A stretch of DNA of 64,000 nt from Streptomyces sporangiiformans (GCF_005768555.2 NZ_VCHX02000147.1:5163-69162); one strand, 5' to 3'. Shown: positions 44,140 to 53,912, counted from the first letter of the stretch. The notes: generated by a model from the sequence alone, not told the origin. Translations and numbers: made by a program.

Positions 44140-45006
44140 TCACGCACCCCCGCGCCGGATGGAGTTGCCCTCGAAGGACGACGACTCGTCGGGCTCCGGT
44201 GCGTCGGGCTCGGGGTCGAGTTCGAGGCGACCGCTCTGCCCGAAGAAGGCGACCGGGTTGTCCCACAGGACGCGCTCCACCGCGGCCTTGTCGAACCCGG
44301 CGGCGAGCATCGCGTCGCCGGTCCTTCGTGTCTTCAGGGGGTCCGAACGACCCCAGTCGGCGGCCGAGTTGACGAGGACGCGTTCGGTGCCGTGCTCCTT
44401 GAGGACCTCGACCATGCGGTCCTCGCTCATCTTGGTCCGGGGGTAGATGGAGAACCCGGCCCAGCAGCCGCTCTGGAGGACGATGCCGACGGTGAGCTCG
44501 TTGAGGTGGTCGAGGACGACGAGGGCGGGGTCGATGCCCGACTCCTTGACGACGTCGAGGGTGCGGCGGGTGCCGGCGGCCTTGTCGCGGTGCGGGGTGT
44601 GCACGAGAGCGGGCAGGCCGTGGTGGATCGCGAGGTGCAGCTGGCGGGCGAGCGCGTCGTCCTCCTCGGGGGTCATCGAGTCGTAGCCGATCTCGCCGAC
44701 GGCGACGACCCGGTCCTTGGCGAGATAGCGGGGCAGCTCGTCCAGCACCGGTACGCAGCGCGGATCGTTTGCCTCCTTGGGGTTGAGGGCGATGGTGCAG
44801 AAGTGCTGGATGCCGTGCTGAGCGGCGCGGTACGGCTCCCAGCCGAGCAGGGAATCGAAGTAGTCGTAGAAGCTCTCGGGCGAGGTGCGGGGCTGGCCCA
44901 GCCAGAAGGCCGGTTCGACGAGGGCCCGCACCCCGGCGGCGTACATCGCCTCGTAGTCGTCGGTGGTGCGGGAGGTCATGTGGATGTGGGGATCGAAGAT
45001 ACGCAT
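44140..45006 (-). CDS. eboB: TatD-family metal hydrolase, EboB-like
   Basis: A 288-aa TIM-barrel hydrolase. Metal ligands: HxH in DPHIHMTS (residues 5-12), Glu in VVAVGEIGYDS, His in LVHTPHRDKA, His in VLDHLNELT and Asp in NSAADWGRSDP. It matches the TatD-like EboB of ebo clusters, which in cyanobacteria and other bacteria are linked to traffic of secondary metabolites. It starts 2 bp after eboA and precedes the broken eboE. Substrate unknown. Confidence 0.85.
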   Translation of the reverse strand: MRIFDPHIHMTSRTTDDYEAMYAAGVRALVEPAFWLGQPRTSPESFYDYFDSLLGWEPYRAAQHGIQHFCTIALNPKEANDPRCVPVLDELPRYLAKDRVVAVGEIGYDSMTPEEDDALARQLHLAIHHGLPALVHTPHRDKAAGTRRTLDVVKESGIDPALVVLDHLNELTVGIVLQSGCWAGFSIYPRTKMSEDRMVEVLKEHGTERVLVNSAADWGRSDPLKTRRTGDAMLAAGFDKAAVERVLWDNPVAFFGQSGRLELDPEPDAPEPDESSSFEGNSIRRGGA

Positions 45007-45008
45007 GG

Positions 45009-45701
45009 TCAGGTAACTCCATCGAGTCCATCGGTTCCATACAGGGCGGCGGCGTCGGCCGAGGCGAGGGAACGGACGATCGGCAGGATGTCCTCGGGCA
45101 CGGCGCGCCCGGCCACGATGCGCTCACGTGCGAAGTCGGCGAGCATCCGGGCGAGTTCGACATCGGCCCGGTCGCCGAGTCCGGCGACTCGGTCGAGCGG
45201 GATCTCGCAGAAGACGCAACTGAGGACGGCCTGCCGGTACACGGCGTCCGGGAGGTGCGCGGCGGCGTACGGGCCGAGGGCGGCCTCGATCAGTGTGTTG
45301 TCGTTGCCGCGCAGGGCCTCGCGGAGGAGGGGCAGGGCGAGGTCGCCGAGGTCTCCGGCGCCGTCGGGGCCGCCGGGGTCGAGCAGGGGCAGGGCGCGCA
45401 GCACGGCGCGCTGTTCCGCGGGGTCGCCGTGGTGGTGGAGGCGGGTCAGTTCGTCGGCGAGGGCCGGCCCGCGCAGGGGAAGGGCGGTGAGCAGGACGGC
45501 GCGGGCGGCCTCGTCGACGGTCCGGTGACCGGTGAGGGGGGTGTGCCCGCAGCGCCTTCGGACGGCGGGGAACAGGGCGCGTATCGCGGTGGGCCGGGCG
45601 GTGGCCTCGTCGAGCCAGGCGCGGCCCTGCGGGGTGAGAGCGGCGGGAAGCGCCGGGCGGGGGTCCGCCGGTGCTGAGGGGTTCGGGGTCGTGACAGCCA
45701 T
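45009..45701 (-). CDS. eboA: EboA-domain protein
   Basis: A 230-aa alpha-helical protein. Family-like segments are GRAWLDEATARP, FPAVRRRCG, LLREALRGNDNTLIEAALGPYAA and QAVLSCVFCEIPLDRVAGLGDR. RBS AGGAGGT lies 9 bases before ATG 45701. EboA has no known activity; it is the marker gene of ebo operons. It is followed 2 bp later by eboB. Confidence 0.82.
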   Translation of the reverse strand: MAVTTPNPSAPADPRPALPAALTPQGRAWLDEATARPTAIRALFPAVRRRCGHTPLTGHRTVDEAARAVLLTALPLRGPALADELTRLHHHGDPAEQRAVLRALPLLDPGGPDGAGDLGDLALPLLREALRGNDNTLIEAALGPYAAAHLPDAVYRQAVLSCVFCEIPLDRVAGLGDRADVELARMLADFARERIVAGRAVPEDILPIVRSLASADAAALYGTDGLDGVT

Positions 45702-45796
45702 GGAGGGTCGACCTCCTGGGGGGGGTCGGGTCACTGGAGGGGGTGGCCGGGGCCGGGGTGACGACGGCTCGGCCGGGACACGGCCGGCGGGCGTGG

Positions 45797-46642
45797 TCAG
45801 TCCGCCGCGGCGCGCAGGAACTCGAGGGAGCGGCGGGCCACGTCGGGCGCGTCGAGGGAGCCGCCCTGGATCTCGACGGAGACCAGTCCGTGGTGTCCGA
45901 GATCGCGGAGCGCGGCCAGGACGGGCGGGAAGTCGATCTCACCGGCGCCGAATTCGAGGTGCTGGTGGACGCCCCGCCGCATGTCCTCGATCTGGACGTT
46001 GCGCAGCAGCGGGGCGGCCAGAGCCACGCAGTCCAGCACCGGATGCTCGTCGACGCAGTGGGCGTGCCCGATGTCCAGGGTGATCCCGAACAGTTCGTGG
46101 CCGTCGACCCGCCGGGCGAGTTCCAGGCAGCGTTCCACGGTGTCGACGAACATGTACGGCTCGGGCTCGAACGCGAGGGCCACCCCGCACCGTTCGGCGG
46201 TCTCCAGGACCGTGCGGACGCCGTCGGCGAGCCGCTTCCACGCGTCCTGCTCGGGCAGCCCGTCGGGTGCGGGGCCGCTGCACAGGTGGACCGTGGGCGA
46301 CCCGAGGTCGGCCGCGATGCGGATGGCGCGCCGCAGCAGGTCGATCCGCTGCTCGGCGCCGCCTGACATCAGGGTGGGCCGGTGCTTGCCCCAGGGGTCG
46401 AGGAAGTAGGGGGCGCCGGTCTCTACGGTCACGTCCAGCCGGTGCCGGGCGAGCTGCCGCGCGAGCACGGCCACGCGCCGGGGCAGGTCGTCGGCGTAGG
46501 GGTCGAGGTGACCGTGGTCCAGGGTGAGGGCCACGCCGTCGTAGCCGAGGTCGGCGAGGACGGTGAGGACGTCGGCGAGGCGGTGGTGGGTGAAGCCGTT
46601 GGTGCCGTAGCCGAACTTCAGGTGGGTGGGGGGTGCGTTCAT
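45797..46642 (-). CDS. Sugar-phosphate isomerase/epimerase-like protein of the ebo set
   Basis: A 281-aa AP-endonuclease-2/xylose-isomerase-type TIM barrel. Likely metal residues are Glu in VTVETGAPYF, Glu in AFEPEPYMF, Asp and His in LDIGHAHCVD, and Glu in SVEIQGGS. RBS GAGGAAC precedes ATG. It lies 95 bp upstream of eboA, as in actinobacterial ebo clusters. Substrate unknown. Confidence 0.85.
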   Translation of the reverse strand: MNAPPTHLKFGYGTNGFTHHRLADVLTVLADLGYDGVALTLDHGHLDPYADDLPRRVAVLARQLARHRLDVTVETGAPYFLDPWGKHRPTLMSGGAEQRIDLLRRAIRIAADLGSPTVHLCSGPAPDGLPEQDAWKRLADGVRTVLETAERCGVALAFEPEPYMFVDTVERCLELARRVDGHELFGITLDIGHAHCVDEHPVLDCVALAAPLLRNVQIEDMRRGVHQHLEFGAGEIDFPPVLAALRDLGHHGLVSVEIQGGSLDAPDVARRSLEFLRAAAD

Positions 46643-46997
46643 ACGGGCGGTTCCTCACACGGAGGCGGGGGTCTCAGATCGGGGACATGCGCCGGGCCGG
46701 CGTCCCGCGGTGTGATGGCCGGCCATCGCGGCGGCGCCGGCCAGGGTGGACTTCAGGGGCAAGCGGCCGCTCCCGCTGCTCAACGACGTCGGCCTGGTCG
46801 CCGAGGAGTATGTCCCCGCCGACAACTCGGCAACTTCCCATAGGTGTTCACCCCCGTGCCCCTCATCCGGGTCGCCTACGAACTCGACCGGCACGCCCCC
46901 GCGCACCGGTGCGGTGTCCCGAGCCCCGGGGAGTGAACCTGCTGACTGGATTCCTGCGGCGGTGTTGGGCTCAGGCGGGTACAAGGCGGTGTTGGGC
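46643..46997. other. Decayed stretch between tyrA and the ebo genes
   Basis: No intact gene. On the plus strand, two frames read protein-like pieces (FRGKRPLPLLNDVGLVAEEY near 46750, then FTPVPLIRVAYELDRHAP near 46850, then VNLLTGFLRR near 46935) that suggest a frameshifted gene relic; I cannot identify it. A 27-bp tandem repeat closes the stretch. Confidence 0.4.
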
Positions 46998-47011
46998 TCA
47001 GGCGGGTACAA
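46958..47011. repeat. Perfect 27-bp tandem duplication at the 3' end of tyrA
   Basis: Units 46958-46984 and 46985-47011 are identical. The tyrA stop codon (46998-47000, minus) lies inside the second unit, so the duplication is at the gene edge. Confidence 0.9.
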
Positions 47012-48089
47012 GGATGTTCCACCCCTCCTTCTCCAGCCGCGCCCCAAGCAACCCGGCGGCCAACGGTGGGGCCGATATCTGGAGCTGGAGGCCGGAGGGC
47101 TCGGTGGACTGTACGACGCTGACGCTGGTTGTGTGGCGTTCGAACTCATCCACCACCGAGAGGAGCCGACGCAGTTCGCCGGGGCGGTCGGCGACGGCAA
47201 CGCTGACGGTCTCGGCGCGGGTTCCGCGGTTCGCGGCCCTGCCGCGGACAGCACTGGCGCCCGTCTGCCCTCGGTACAGCAGGTCCTCGAGGCCGGAGAG
47301 AGCCCGTTGCCGCCCCTGTGGGTCGTCGAGGGCGAGATCGTGCAACGCGCTGAGTACGGAGTCCAGTTGCTTGGCCAGGTCGCCGAGCACCTCTGCCACG
47401 GCCGACGCGTTGGCGCGGAGGATCTCTGTCCACAACTGTGGATCGCCTCCCGCGATCCGGGTGATATCCCGCAGTCCCATGCCGCCGAGCCGCACGGCCT
47501 CTCTCGGCGCCTCCTGGATGCACGCCGCCATCAAGGAGGACACCAGGTGGGGGGTGTGGGACACCAGGGCGACGGCGCGGTCGTGTTCGGCGCTGTCCAT
47601 GACCACCGGAACGGCCTTGCACAGGGCGACGAGTTCCAGGACGCCGTTGAGGACCGACTGGCTGTTGTCGGGGCTCGGGGTGAGCACCCAGGTGCGGTCC
47701 TCGAAGAGCTCCCGCCGGGCGGCGAGCGGCCCGGCCCGCTCGCCGCCCGCCATGGGATGACCGCCCACGTAGTCGGCCGGCCTGTGGCCGCTGGGCAACC
47801 CCAGGCTCGCGGGGTCTTTGACACTGGCCACGTCCGTGTAGGCACGGGCCAGACCGCGTGCCCGCTGCTCGGCCAGAACTTCGCCGATCCGCTGGGGCGG
47901 CACCGCGAGCACCGCGATGTCCACCTGCTGGGACGGAGCACCGACCGTGCCCGCCCCCAGCGCGGCGGCGACGCGAGCGGTCCGCTCGTCGGTGTCGATG
48001 AGGTGCACATCGACACCTCGGCTGGTGAGTGCCAGTCCGACGGAGGTGCCGATCAGCCCCGTACCCACTATGGCCGTCGTACGAATCAT
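46998..48089 (-). CDS. tyrA: Prephenate dehydrogenase with ACT domain
   Basis: A 363-aa NAD-linked enzyme converting prephenate to 4-hydroxyphenylpyruvate. The Rossmann motif is VGTGLIGTSVGLAL (residues 8-21), the substrate segment has GGHPMAGGERAG, and the catalytic area has VSHTPHLVSSLM. A C-terminal ACT domain (VSVAVADRPGELRRLLSVV) may bind tyrosine. Located inside a biosynthetic cluster 46 bp after the ketosynthase gene, it probably supplies a tyrosine-type precursor. RBS AAGGCAGG precedes ATG 48089. Confidence 0.93.
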   Translation of the reverse strand: MIRTTAIVGTGLIGTSVGLALTSRGVDVHLIDTDERTARVAAALGAGTVGAPSQQVDIAVLAVPPQRIGEVLAEQRARGLARAYTDVASVKDPASLGLPSGHRPADYVGGHPMAGGERAGPLAARRELFEDRTWVLTPSPDNSQSVLNGVLELVALCKAVPVVMDSAEHDRAVALVSHTPHLVSSLMAACIQEAPREAVRLGGMGLRDITRIAGGDPQLWTEILRANASAVAEVLGDLAKQLDSVLSALHDLALDDPQGRQRALSGLEDLLYRGQTGASAVRGRAANRGTRAETVSVAVADRPGELRRLLSVVDEFERHTTSVSVVQSTEPSGLQLQISAPPLAAGLLGARLEKEGWNILVPA

Positions 48090-48135
48090 CGGGATCCTGC
48101 CTTCTTGAGCGGACTTGCCGATCGGGATCAGCGGC

Positions 48136-51100
48136 TCAGGATTGTTCCTGAGCAGCCCTGAACGGCGCCCAGAAGAGGCGTCGTTGGAAGGGATACGTCG
48201 GCAGGTCGACCGTACGGGCTCCGCGTTCAGCGAGTACGGCTCCCCAGTCCACGCCACCGATGTGGGCCTCGTACTGGGCCAGGGCCGTGAGTAGGCCGTC
48301 GACCCGGCGCATCGCACGGTCCTCGACGTTCGGTGCGCCGGTGCCGACTTCGTCCGGGAGCAGGGGGAGCCGTGCCGTCATGTCGGTGCCGCTGCCGCGC
48401 AGCTCAAGGGTGGTGCCTGGGGCTGGGGTGCTCTCCGAGGCGTGGCTCCGCAGCCAGAGGGCGGGGTCGCGGAGGTCGTGCGGGGTGAGTGGCTGCCCGG
48501 CGGTGAGGGACAGCGGGATCCACGGCGTCTCTGGGGACAGTTCGGCCACGAGCTTCGTAAGGTGCTCCGCGGCCTCCTGACGGTCCTCGTCCGGTCCGCC
48601 CTCCGCCCGATGGGCCCGGACCGTGGCAATCCTCAGGGCGTCGGCGAACGGCAGCGCGCCCGTCACGTGGGCGGCCAGGGCAAGGGCGTCCGGGTGAGCC
48701 GTCACGCTGCCGGGCCGGACGTCCCAGCTCTCCAAGAGGTGCAGCAGCGCCAGTCCCGAGAGGAAGGCTCGCAGTTCGTCGGCCGGAGCCGCCCCGGATT
48801 CCGGGGCTCGCAGGAGTTCGTCGGCGTCGACCGACTCGCCCAGCTCCTCCCCGGCCCGCTCGCACAGCGCGCGGAGCTGGGCGCCGAACGCCGGGAACGC
48901 CTGGTGCAGGCGAGGGGCTTCCTCGGCCGCCAGCCTCGCTCCGGCAGCGTCGAGGGTGAGGACGCATGAGGCGTCCGCGTCGGGGTCGTCGGCGCGGGAG
49001 CGGTGGAGTCCCGGCGAGGTGCCACCGCTCGCGAGAGCGTCCAGGCCACGCAGCAGGGCGGAGCGGTCGTGGGCCACAACGACCGCGCGGTGCTCGAAGC
49101 GTGCCCGGGTGGTGGCGAGCGAACAACCGATGTCCAGGTCCGACAGACCTGGCCGGGCGGCCACGTGCTCGCGCAGCCGGGCCGCCTGGTCGCACAGCTC
49201 GGATGCGGTGCGCGCGGAGAGCAGCCAGGGCACGGCCGGGTCGCTGGAAGCGTCCGCGGAACCTGGTACGGGAACGGAAGGTGACGACTTGTCGGCGATC
49301 GCGACCGCAGCGGGGACATCCCCGGCAGGGCTGCCGGCTCCGACGAGCGCCACCGTCTCATCGGCCCTCTCCTGCGGCGCAGACTCCACGATCACATGTC
49401 CGTTGGTGCCGGTGATCCCGAAGGAGGACACGGCGGCCCGGCGCGGTTCGCCCGTCTCGGGCCATGGCTCGGGCTCGGCGAGCAGCCGGATAGTCCCCGA
49501 GGACCAGTCGACATGGGTGGTGGGCTCTTCGACGTGGAGGGTCCGGGGGATGCGACCGTGCCGCAATGCCATGACCATCTTCATGACGCCGGCCGCTCCC
49601 GCGGCGGCGAGCGAGTGGCCGATGTTGGACTTGAACGTGCCGAGCAGCAGTGGGCGCTCGGGGGCGCGGTCCCGGGCGTAGGTGGCCTGGAGTGCCCGTA
49701 CCTCGACGGGGTCGCCGAACTCGGTACCGGGGCTGTGTGCCTCGACGACGTCCACCTGGTCGGGGCGTAGACGGGCGTCGGCCAGCGCGCGGCGAATCAG
49801 CCGTTCCTGGGCGGGAGCGTTGGGGGCGGTCATGCCGTTGCTGGTGCCGTCCTGGTTGACGGCGGAGCCGCGGATCACGGCGAGCACCGGGTGCCCGTTC
49901 CGGCGCGCGTCCGAGAGCCGTTCGAGCAGGATCAGGCCGACGCCCTCGCTGAGCGCGAAGCCGTCCGCGTGGGCCGAGAACGACTTGGCGCGGCCGTCGG
50001 GCGCGAGCCCCCGCTGCCGGCTGATCGCCGCGAATGCGCCGGGCGTCGAGTTGATGGACGCCCCGCCCGCGATCGCCAGGGACGACTCGCCGGAACGCAG
50101 GGACTGCGCGGCCAGGTGGACGCAGACCAGGGCCGAGGAGCAGGCGGTGTCGATGGTGAGCGCGGGACCTTCCAGGCCCAGCGCGTACGCGATCCGCCCG
50201 GAAAGTGAGCTGCCGAGGCTGCCCACCAGGCTGTGGCCCTGAAGTTCCTCGGGCTCCTGGTCCAGGGGCGCCGAGTAGGACTGGTGCGCCACGCCGACGA
50301 ACACGCCGGTCGGGGTGGCGCGCAGGGATGAGGGGTCGATCCGGGCGTGCTCGATCACCTCCCACGAGGTCTCCAGCAACAGCCGCTGCTGGGGGTCGGT
50401 GGCGTACGCCTCGGCGTCAGTCATCCCGAAGAACTCGGCGTCGAACAGACCGGGTTCCGTCAGGAATCCGCCGCCTCGGGAATAGGTCGTGTTGTGGCTC
50501 CCGCGCTCGGTGTCGGTCAGCGCCGTGAGGTCCCAGCCTCGGTCGGTGGGCAGCGGGGTGATCGCGTCCGTGCCCTGATCCGCGAGCCGCCACAGGTCGT
50601 CGGGGCCCTGCACGCCCCCGGGGTAGCGGCACGCCATGCCGATGACGGCCACCGTCTCGTCCTCGTCGCGCGGGGCGGGACCCCCGTTCTCGGAGCCGGC
50701 CGGCCCCACCGACGCGCCGCCGTCCCGCAGGAGGCTCGCTTCGAAGTGCCGGGCGAGCGCCTGCGGGGTGGGGTGGTCCAGTAAGACGGAGTTCGTCACG
50801 GTCTGTCCGGTGCGGTCGGCGAGCGCCCGGCGCAGCCGCATGGCCCGTCCACCGCTCACCCCCAGTTCCCTGAACGAGCGGTGCATGTCCCAACGCCGTA
50901 TGCGTTTCCCGGTCTGTGCCATCACGTTGAGTACGAGGTCCTCCAGGGCACGCAGACGGTCGTCCCGCGACAGCTCCGCCAGCCTTTCCAACGTGTCCTG
51001 CCGGGAATTTTCCGGTGGCGGGGGAGACGTGCTCTCCGACGGGAGCAAGCTGTTTTGAGACGAGCTATAGGGGCGATGTTCCGTTGAACGGAACGACGGA

Positions 51101-51147
51101 TTCCCCAAAGGCTGAAAATGAGTGTCTCCCGCAGCCTCTCGTGACAT
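48136..51147 (-). CDS. Modular-type polyketide ketosynthase with degenerate ACP-like and AT-like regions
   Basis: A 1003-aa protein from ATG 51147 (RBS GGTGAGGG); GTG 51189, overlapping the LAL stop, would add 14 residues. Numbering from 51189: an ACP-like domain (65-155) has GVSGGRAMRLR where GxDSxxAxxLR is expected, so the phosphopantetheine Ser is missing. The KS (178-600) keeps Cys350 (DTACSSA), His in VEAHSPGTEFGDP (normally HGTGT) and KSNIGHS. The AT-like region keeps VDWGAVL and LPTYPFQRRLFW, but GHSxGE is replaced by AHPDAL. No KR, DH or TE. Contains a TTA codon at 50782-50784. Confidence 0.88.
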   Translation of the reverse strand: MSREAAGDTHFQPLGNPSFRSTEHRPYSSSQNSLLPSESTSPPPPENSRQDTLERLAELSRDDRLRALEDLVLNVMAQTGKRIRRWDMHRSFRELGVSGGRAMRLRRALADRTGQTVTNSVLLDHPTPQALARHFEASLLRDGGASVGPAGSENGGPAPRDEDETVAVIGMACRYPGGVQGPDDLWRLADQGTDAITPLPTDRGWDLTALTDTERGSHNTTYSRGGGFLTEPGLFDAEFFGMTDAEAYATDPQQRLLLETSWEVIEHARIDPSSLRATPTGVFVGVAHQSYSAPLDQEPEELQGHSLVGSLGSSLSGRIAYALGLEGPALTIDTACSSALVCVHLAAQSLRSGESSLAIAGGASINSTPGAFAAISRQRGLAPDGRAKSFSAHADGFALSEGVGLILLERLSDARRNGHPVLAVIRGSAVNQDGTSNGMTAPNAPAQERLIRRALADARLRPDQVDVVEAHSPGTEFGDPVEVRALQATYARDRAPERPLLLGTFKSNIGHSLAAAGAAGVMKMVMALRHGRIPRTLHVEEPTTHVDWSSGTIRLLAEPEPWPETGEPRRAAVSSFGITGTNGHVIVESAPQERADETVALVGAGSPAGDVPAAVAIADKSSPSVPVPGSADASSDPAVPWLLSARTASELCDQAARLREHVAARPGLSDLDIGCSLATTRARFEHRAVVVAHDRSALLRGLDALASGGTSPGLHRSRADDPDADASCVLTLDAAGARLAAEEAPRLHQAFPAFGAQLRALCERAGEELGESVDADELLRAPESGAAPADELRAFLSGLALLHLLESWDVRPGSVTAHPDALALAAHVTGALPFADALRIATVRAHRAEGGPDEDRQEAAEHLTKLVAELSPETPWIPLSLTAGQPLTPHDLRDPALWLRSHASESTPAPGTTLELRGSGTDMTARLPLLPDEVGTGAPNVEDRAMRRVDGLLTALAQYEAHIGGVDWGAVLAERGARTVDLPTYPFQRRLFWAPFRAAQEQS

Positions 51148-51188
51148 TTCCCTCACCCTTTCCCGGGGGCGTCGCCACCCTGGGTTCA

Positions 51189-53912
51189 CTATTGGTTAAC
51201 TATTGCCGCCAGCTTGACGCGTGACGATATGTCGAGCTTTCGATATATGTTTCGCAGATGAAAGTTGACAGTGTGGGGCGACAGCGACATCTGCTGTGCC
51301 GTCTGACGATTGGTCATCCCCGCAGCGACCAGACGAGCGATGGCCTGCTCGGTATCCGTCAGCGCCATCCATCCCGTACTCGGCCGATCGACGTTGTTCC
51401 AATGGCGCCTGCGCACACCCCGCTCCCGCAGGCTGTGGCGAACCCGGGCGGCGTCCCGAAGCGCGCGGGACCGCACATAGGTCTCGGCGGCCGTCTCCAG
51501 ATGGCCTATGGCGGTGTCCCGGTCCTCGGTCATACCGCCGAGGTCCTCCTCCGCCCAGGCTCGTGACCACGGGTCCTGGTGCAGGTCGGCCGCGACCCGG
51601 AGGGCGTCGGCATCGCCCTCCAGCAGCCCCCGCGCGTGCTCGGCCGCCGCACTGAGGACGTGCCAGTCGGCGTTGGTGTCGGCCAGCGAGTCCGCGGCGA
51701 CCACGGTCCGGGCGGCGAGCTCTGGCCGGTCGGCGGCCAGCGCGGTGCGCACCAGCCAGGGCGCGGTGTAGGGGGCGTAGAGAAGCATCGCGTACGTCGT
51801 GATTCCCTCGGCGAGCAGCCGCTCGGCCAGGTCCACGGCGGCCCGGGGGCCCTCGTGGGCCTCGGTCACCATAAGCACGGCCCACAGCGTCGGCTGCGTG
51901 ACCCCGCTGGACCGGCCGGCCAGCAGCGGGTCGCTGAGGATTCCGGCATGCCTCACGGCGGCCTGCATCTGCGTGCGCCGCAGCGCCGCGATCGCCAGGA
52001 CCGCGTGGGCAAGGAGGGCGAGCGTACCCGTGCCGTACTGCTCACCGAGCTCGAGCCCCGCGGTGGCGGCCGCCACCGCGGCCCCGATGTCTCCCCGTTC
52101 GAGTGCGAGCAGCGCGCGCAGGCTCTCGGTCACCGCGTGCCACCCATGGCTGCCTCGTTCGTCGGCCTCCGCGACGAGCGCCCGCAGCTCCACCTCCGCT
52201 TCAGCGAACTGGCGCAGGCTCACCAGGCACTGGATGTGGATCGACTGACAAAGGAAGGCGCCCGCCTGACTGCCTCCGGCCGGCGAGAGGCCGGTCTCGG
52301 TGTGGTCGCTGAGCAAGGTGAGGCTTTCCCCAATACGCCCGTTGCACCAAGACCGGAAACTGCTGAGATACCGAAGGTCAGCCGCCCCGCCGAAATCGTT
52401 CTCCTGTGTGGCGATCCCTGACATCTGCGGCCCCGCATCGGCGTAGCCCCACCGGTGGGCGAGGTAGTCCACCAGCAGCGCGATCTCACGTGAGGCGCGG
52501 TCGGGTCGGTCCAGCAGCTGCTGGGCCTCGGCGGTGGCGGCCTGGAAATCGCCGCTGAGTATGTGCAGGAAGGTGAGCTTGGTCCGCAGCGCGCCGACCG
52601 AGTCCGGCTTCAGCGGCCGTTTCAGGGCGTCGCTCAGACAGCTGACGGCCTCTGTCATGAGGCCGCGGAAAGCCAGCCCGTCGGCCCTGATTCGCAGCAG
52701 CCGGAACTGTTCGTACTCGTCCAGCAGCGACAGCCGCAGCGCCTCGGCGGCGAGGTCCGCGGCGCCGCCGGGATCGGTCGTCGCCCTGCGCGCCACCGCC
52801 TCGGGCAGGCTCGTGGCGGCCCGGCGGTCCCCACTCTGGGCCGCGCGCAGCAGATATTCGTCACCCACGGTGTCCTGGTCGCCGGAGACGAGGAGCTGGT
52901 GACCGACGTCCCGCAGGAGGGCACCTCGGACCGGGAGCGGCACATTCTCCCTGACGGCCTGCCAGACGAGCGTGTCCTTGAAAGTGGCGCAGGAGCCGCC
53001 GTCGACCAACACCCCCGCTTCCTGCGCCTCCCGGACGGCGGGCAGCAGGCTCAGCGGGGTCTGGCCGAGGGCGGTGGAGAGCTCCTCCAGGTTGAACGAC
53101 TCCCCCATGACCGAGGCGACATCGACCATCCGGCGAGTACCGACGGACAGGCCCACGAGCCGGCTGCGGGCAAGTGAACGGATCTTCGCCGGCAGCACAC
53201 CCTGGGGGTCGAGCCGGGCGGTACCGTCCTGCCCCTCGACGACGCCGGCCTCGACGAGACCATCCAGGATGCTGAAGAGCTGTGCTGGTACGCCATCGGC
53301 ATAGGCGCAGATGTCCATGATCGCGGGCCCCGGGGGCATCCCCAGGACCTCGGCTGCGATCTGCCCGACCGCCTCGTGCGACAGCGGCAGCAGCCTGCAG
53401 CGGACCACGGCCAAGGTCTGGTCGCCGTGCTGCTGCACCTGCTCGTCGTCGGACTGGAGCGGGTCCGTGCAGTCGTCGGAGCAGGAGAGCAGGACCACGA
53501 GGGGTCGGCGCAGCCGCCGCCCGATGATTCGGAAGATCCGTGCGCCCGACATGACGGACCTCACCCAGTCTATGTCGTCGATCGCGATGACGACGGGCCC
53601 GTCCAGGCTGTTGCCCGGGTGGTAGAAGTCGACCCAGTCGGACCACCGGTGAGCGAACTGCTCGAGTGTCGGGGCGTCGGACAGATCGTCGAGGAAGTAC
53701 CGGAGTGATATTCCAGATAATCCTGCGCCGTTGAGCCGTACGACTTCCAATCCGGCCTTGGCGGAGTGCCGGCATGACGATTCCAGGATCCGTGTCTTCC
53801 CCATGCCGCGAGCACCGGTGATGATCATGAGTCCTGTTCCGGTCTCATCGCCTCTCGTCAGCAGCGTGTCCAGAAGACCCAGTTCTTTATTGCGTCCGTA
53901 TAGGCAAGTCAT
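51189..53912 (-). CDS. LAL-type LuxR-family pathway regulator
   Basis: A 907-aa regulator. The N-terminal ATPase has Walker A GARGMGKT (33-40) and Walker B VVIAIDDIDW; the middle is helical repeats; the C-terminal LuxR helix-turn-helix (845-900) has LTDTEQAIARLVAAGMTNRQ then LSPHTVNFHLRNIYRKL. RBS GGGAGGTG precedes ATG. Codon 65 is TTA (53718-53720), implying bldA control. It lies directly upstream of the ketosynthase gene (TAGTG overlap with its GTG) and probably activates this cluster. Confidence 0.93.
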   Translation of the reverse strand: MTCLYGRNKELGLLDTLLTRGDETGTGLMIITGARGMGKTRILESSCRHSAKAGLEVVRLNGAGLSGISLRYFLDDLSDAPTLEQFAHRWSDWVDFYHPGNSLDGPVVIAIDDIDWVRSVMSGARIFRIIGRRLRRPLVVLLSCSDDCTDPLQSDDEQVQQHGDQTLAVVRCRLLPLSHEAVGQIAAEVLGMPPGPAIMDICAYADGVPAQLFSILDGLVEAGVVEGQDGTARLDPQGVLPAKIRSLARSRLVGLSVGTRRMVDVASVMGESFNLEELSTALGQTPLSLLPAVREAQEAGVLVDGGSCATFKDTLVWQAVRENVPLPVRGALLRDVGHQLLVSGDQDTVGDEYLLRAAQSGDRRAATSLPEAVARRATTDPGGAADLAAEALRLSLLDEYEQFRLLRIRADGLAFRGLMTEAVSCLSDALKRPLKPDSVGALRTKLTFLHILSGDFQAATAEAQQLLDRPDRASREIALLVDYLAHRWGYADAGPQMSGIATQENDFGGAADLRYLSSFRSWCNGRIGESLTLLSDHTETGLSPAGGSQAGAFLCQSIHIQCLVSLRQFAEAEVELRALVAEADERGSHGWHAVTESLRALLALERGDIGAAVAAATAGLELGEQYGTGTLALLAHAVLAIAALRRTQMQAAVRHAGILSDPLLAGRSSGVTQPTLWAVLMVTEAHEGPRAAVDLAERLLAEGITTYAMLLYAPYTAPWLVRTALAADRPELAARTVVAADSLADTNADWHVLSAAAEHARGLLEGDADALRVAADLHQDPWSRAWAEEDLGGMTEDRDTAIGHLETAAETYVRSRALRDAARVRHSLRERGVRRRHWNNVDRPSTGWMALTDTEQAIARLVAAGMTNRQTAQQMSLSPHTVNFHLRNIYRKLDISSRVKLAAIVNQ

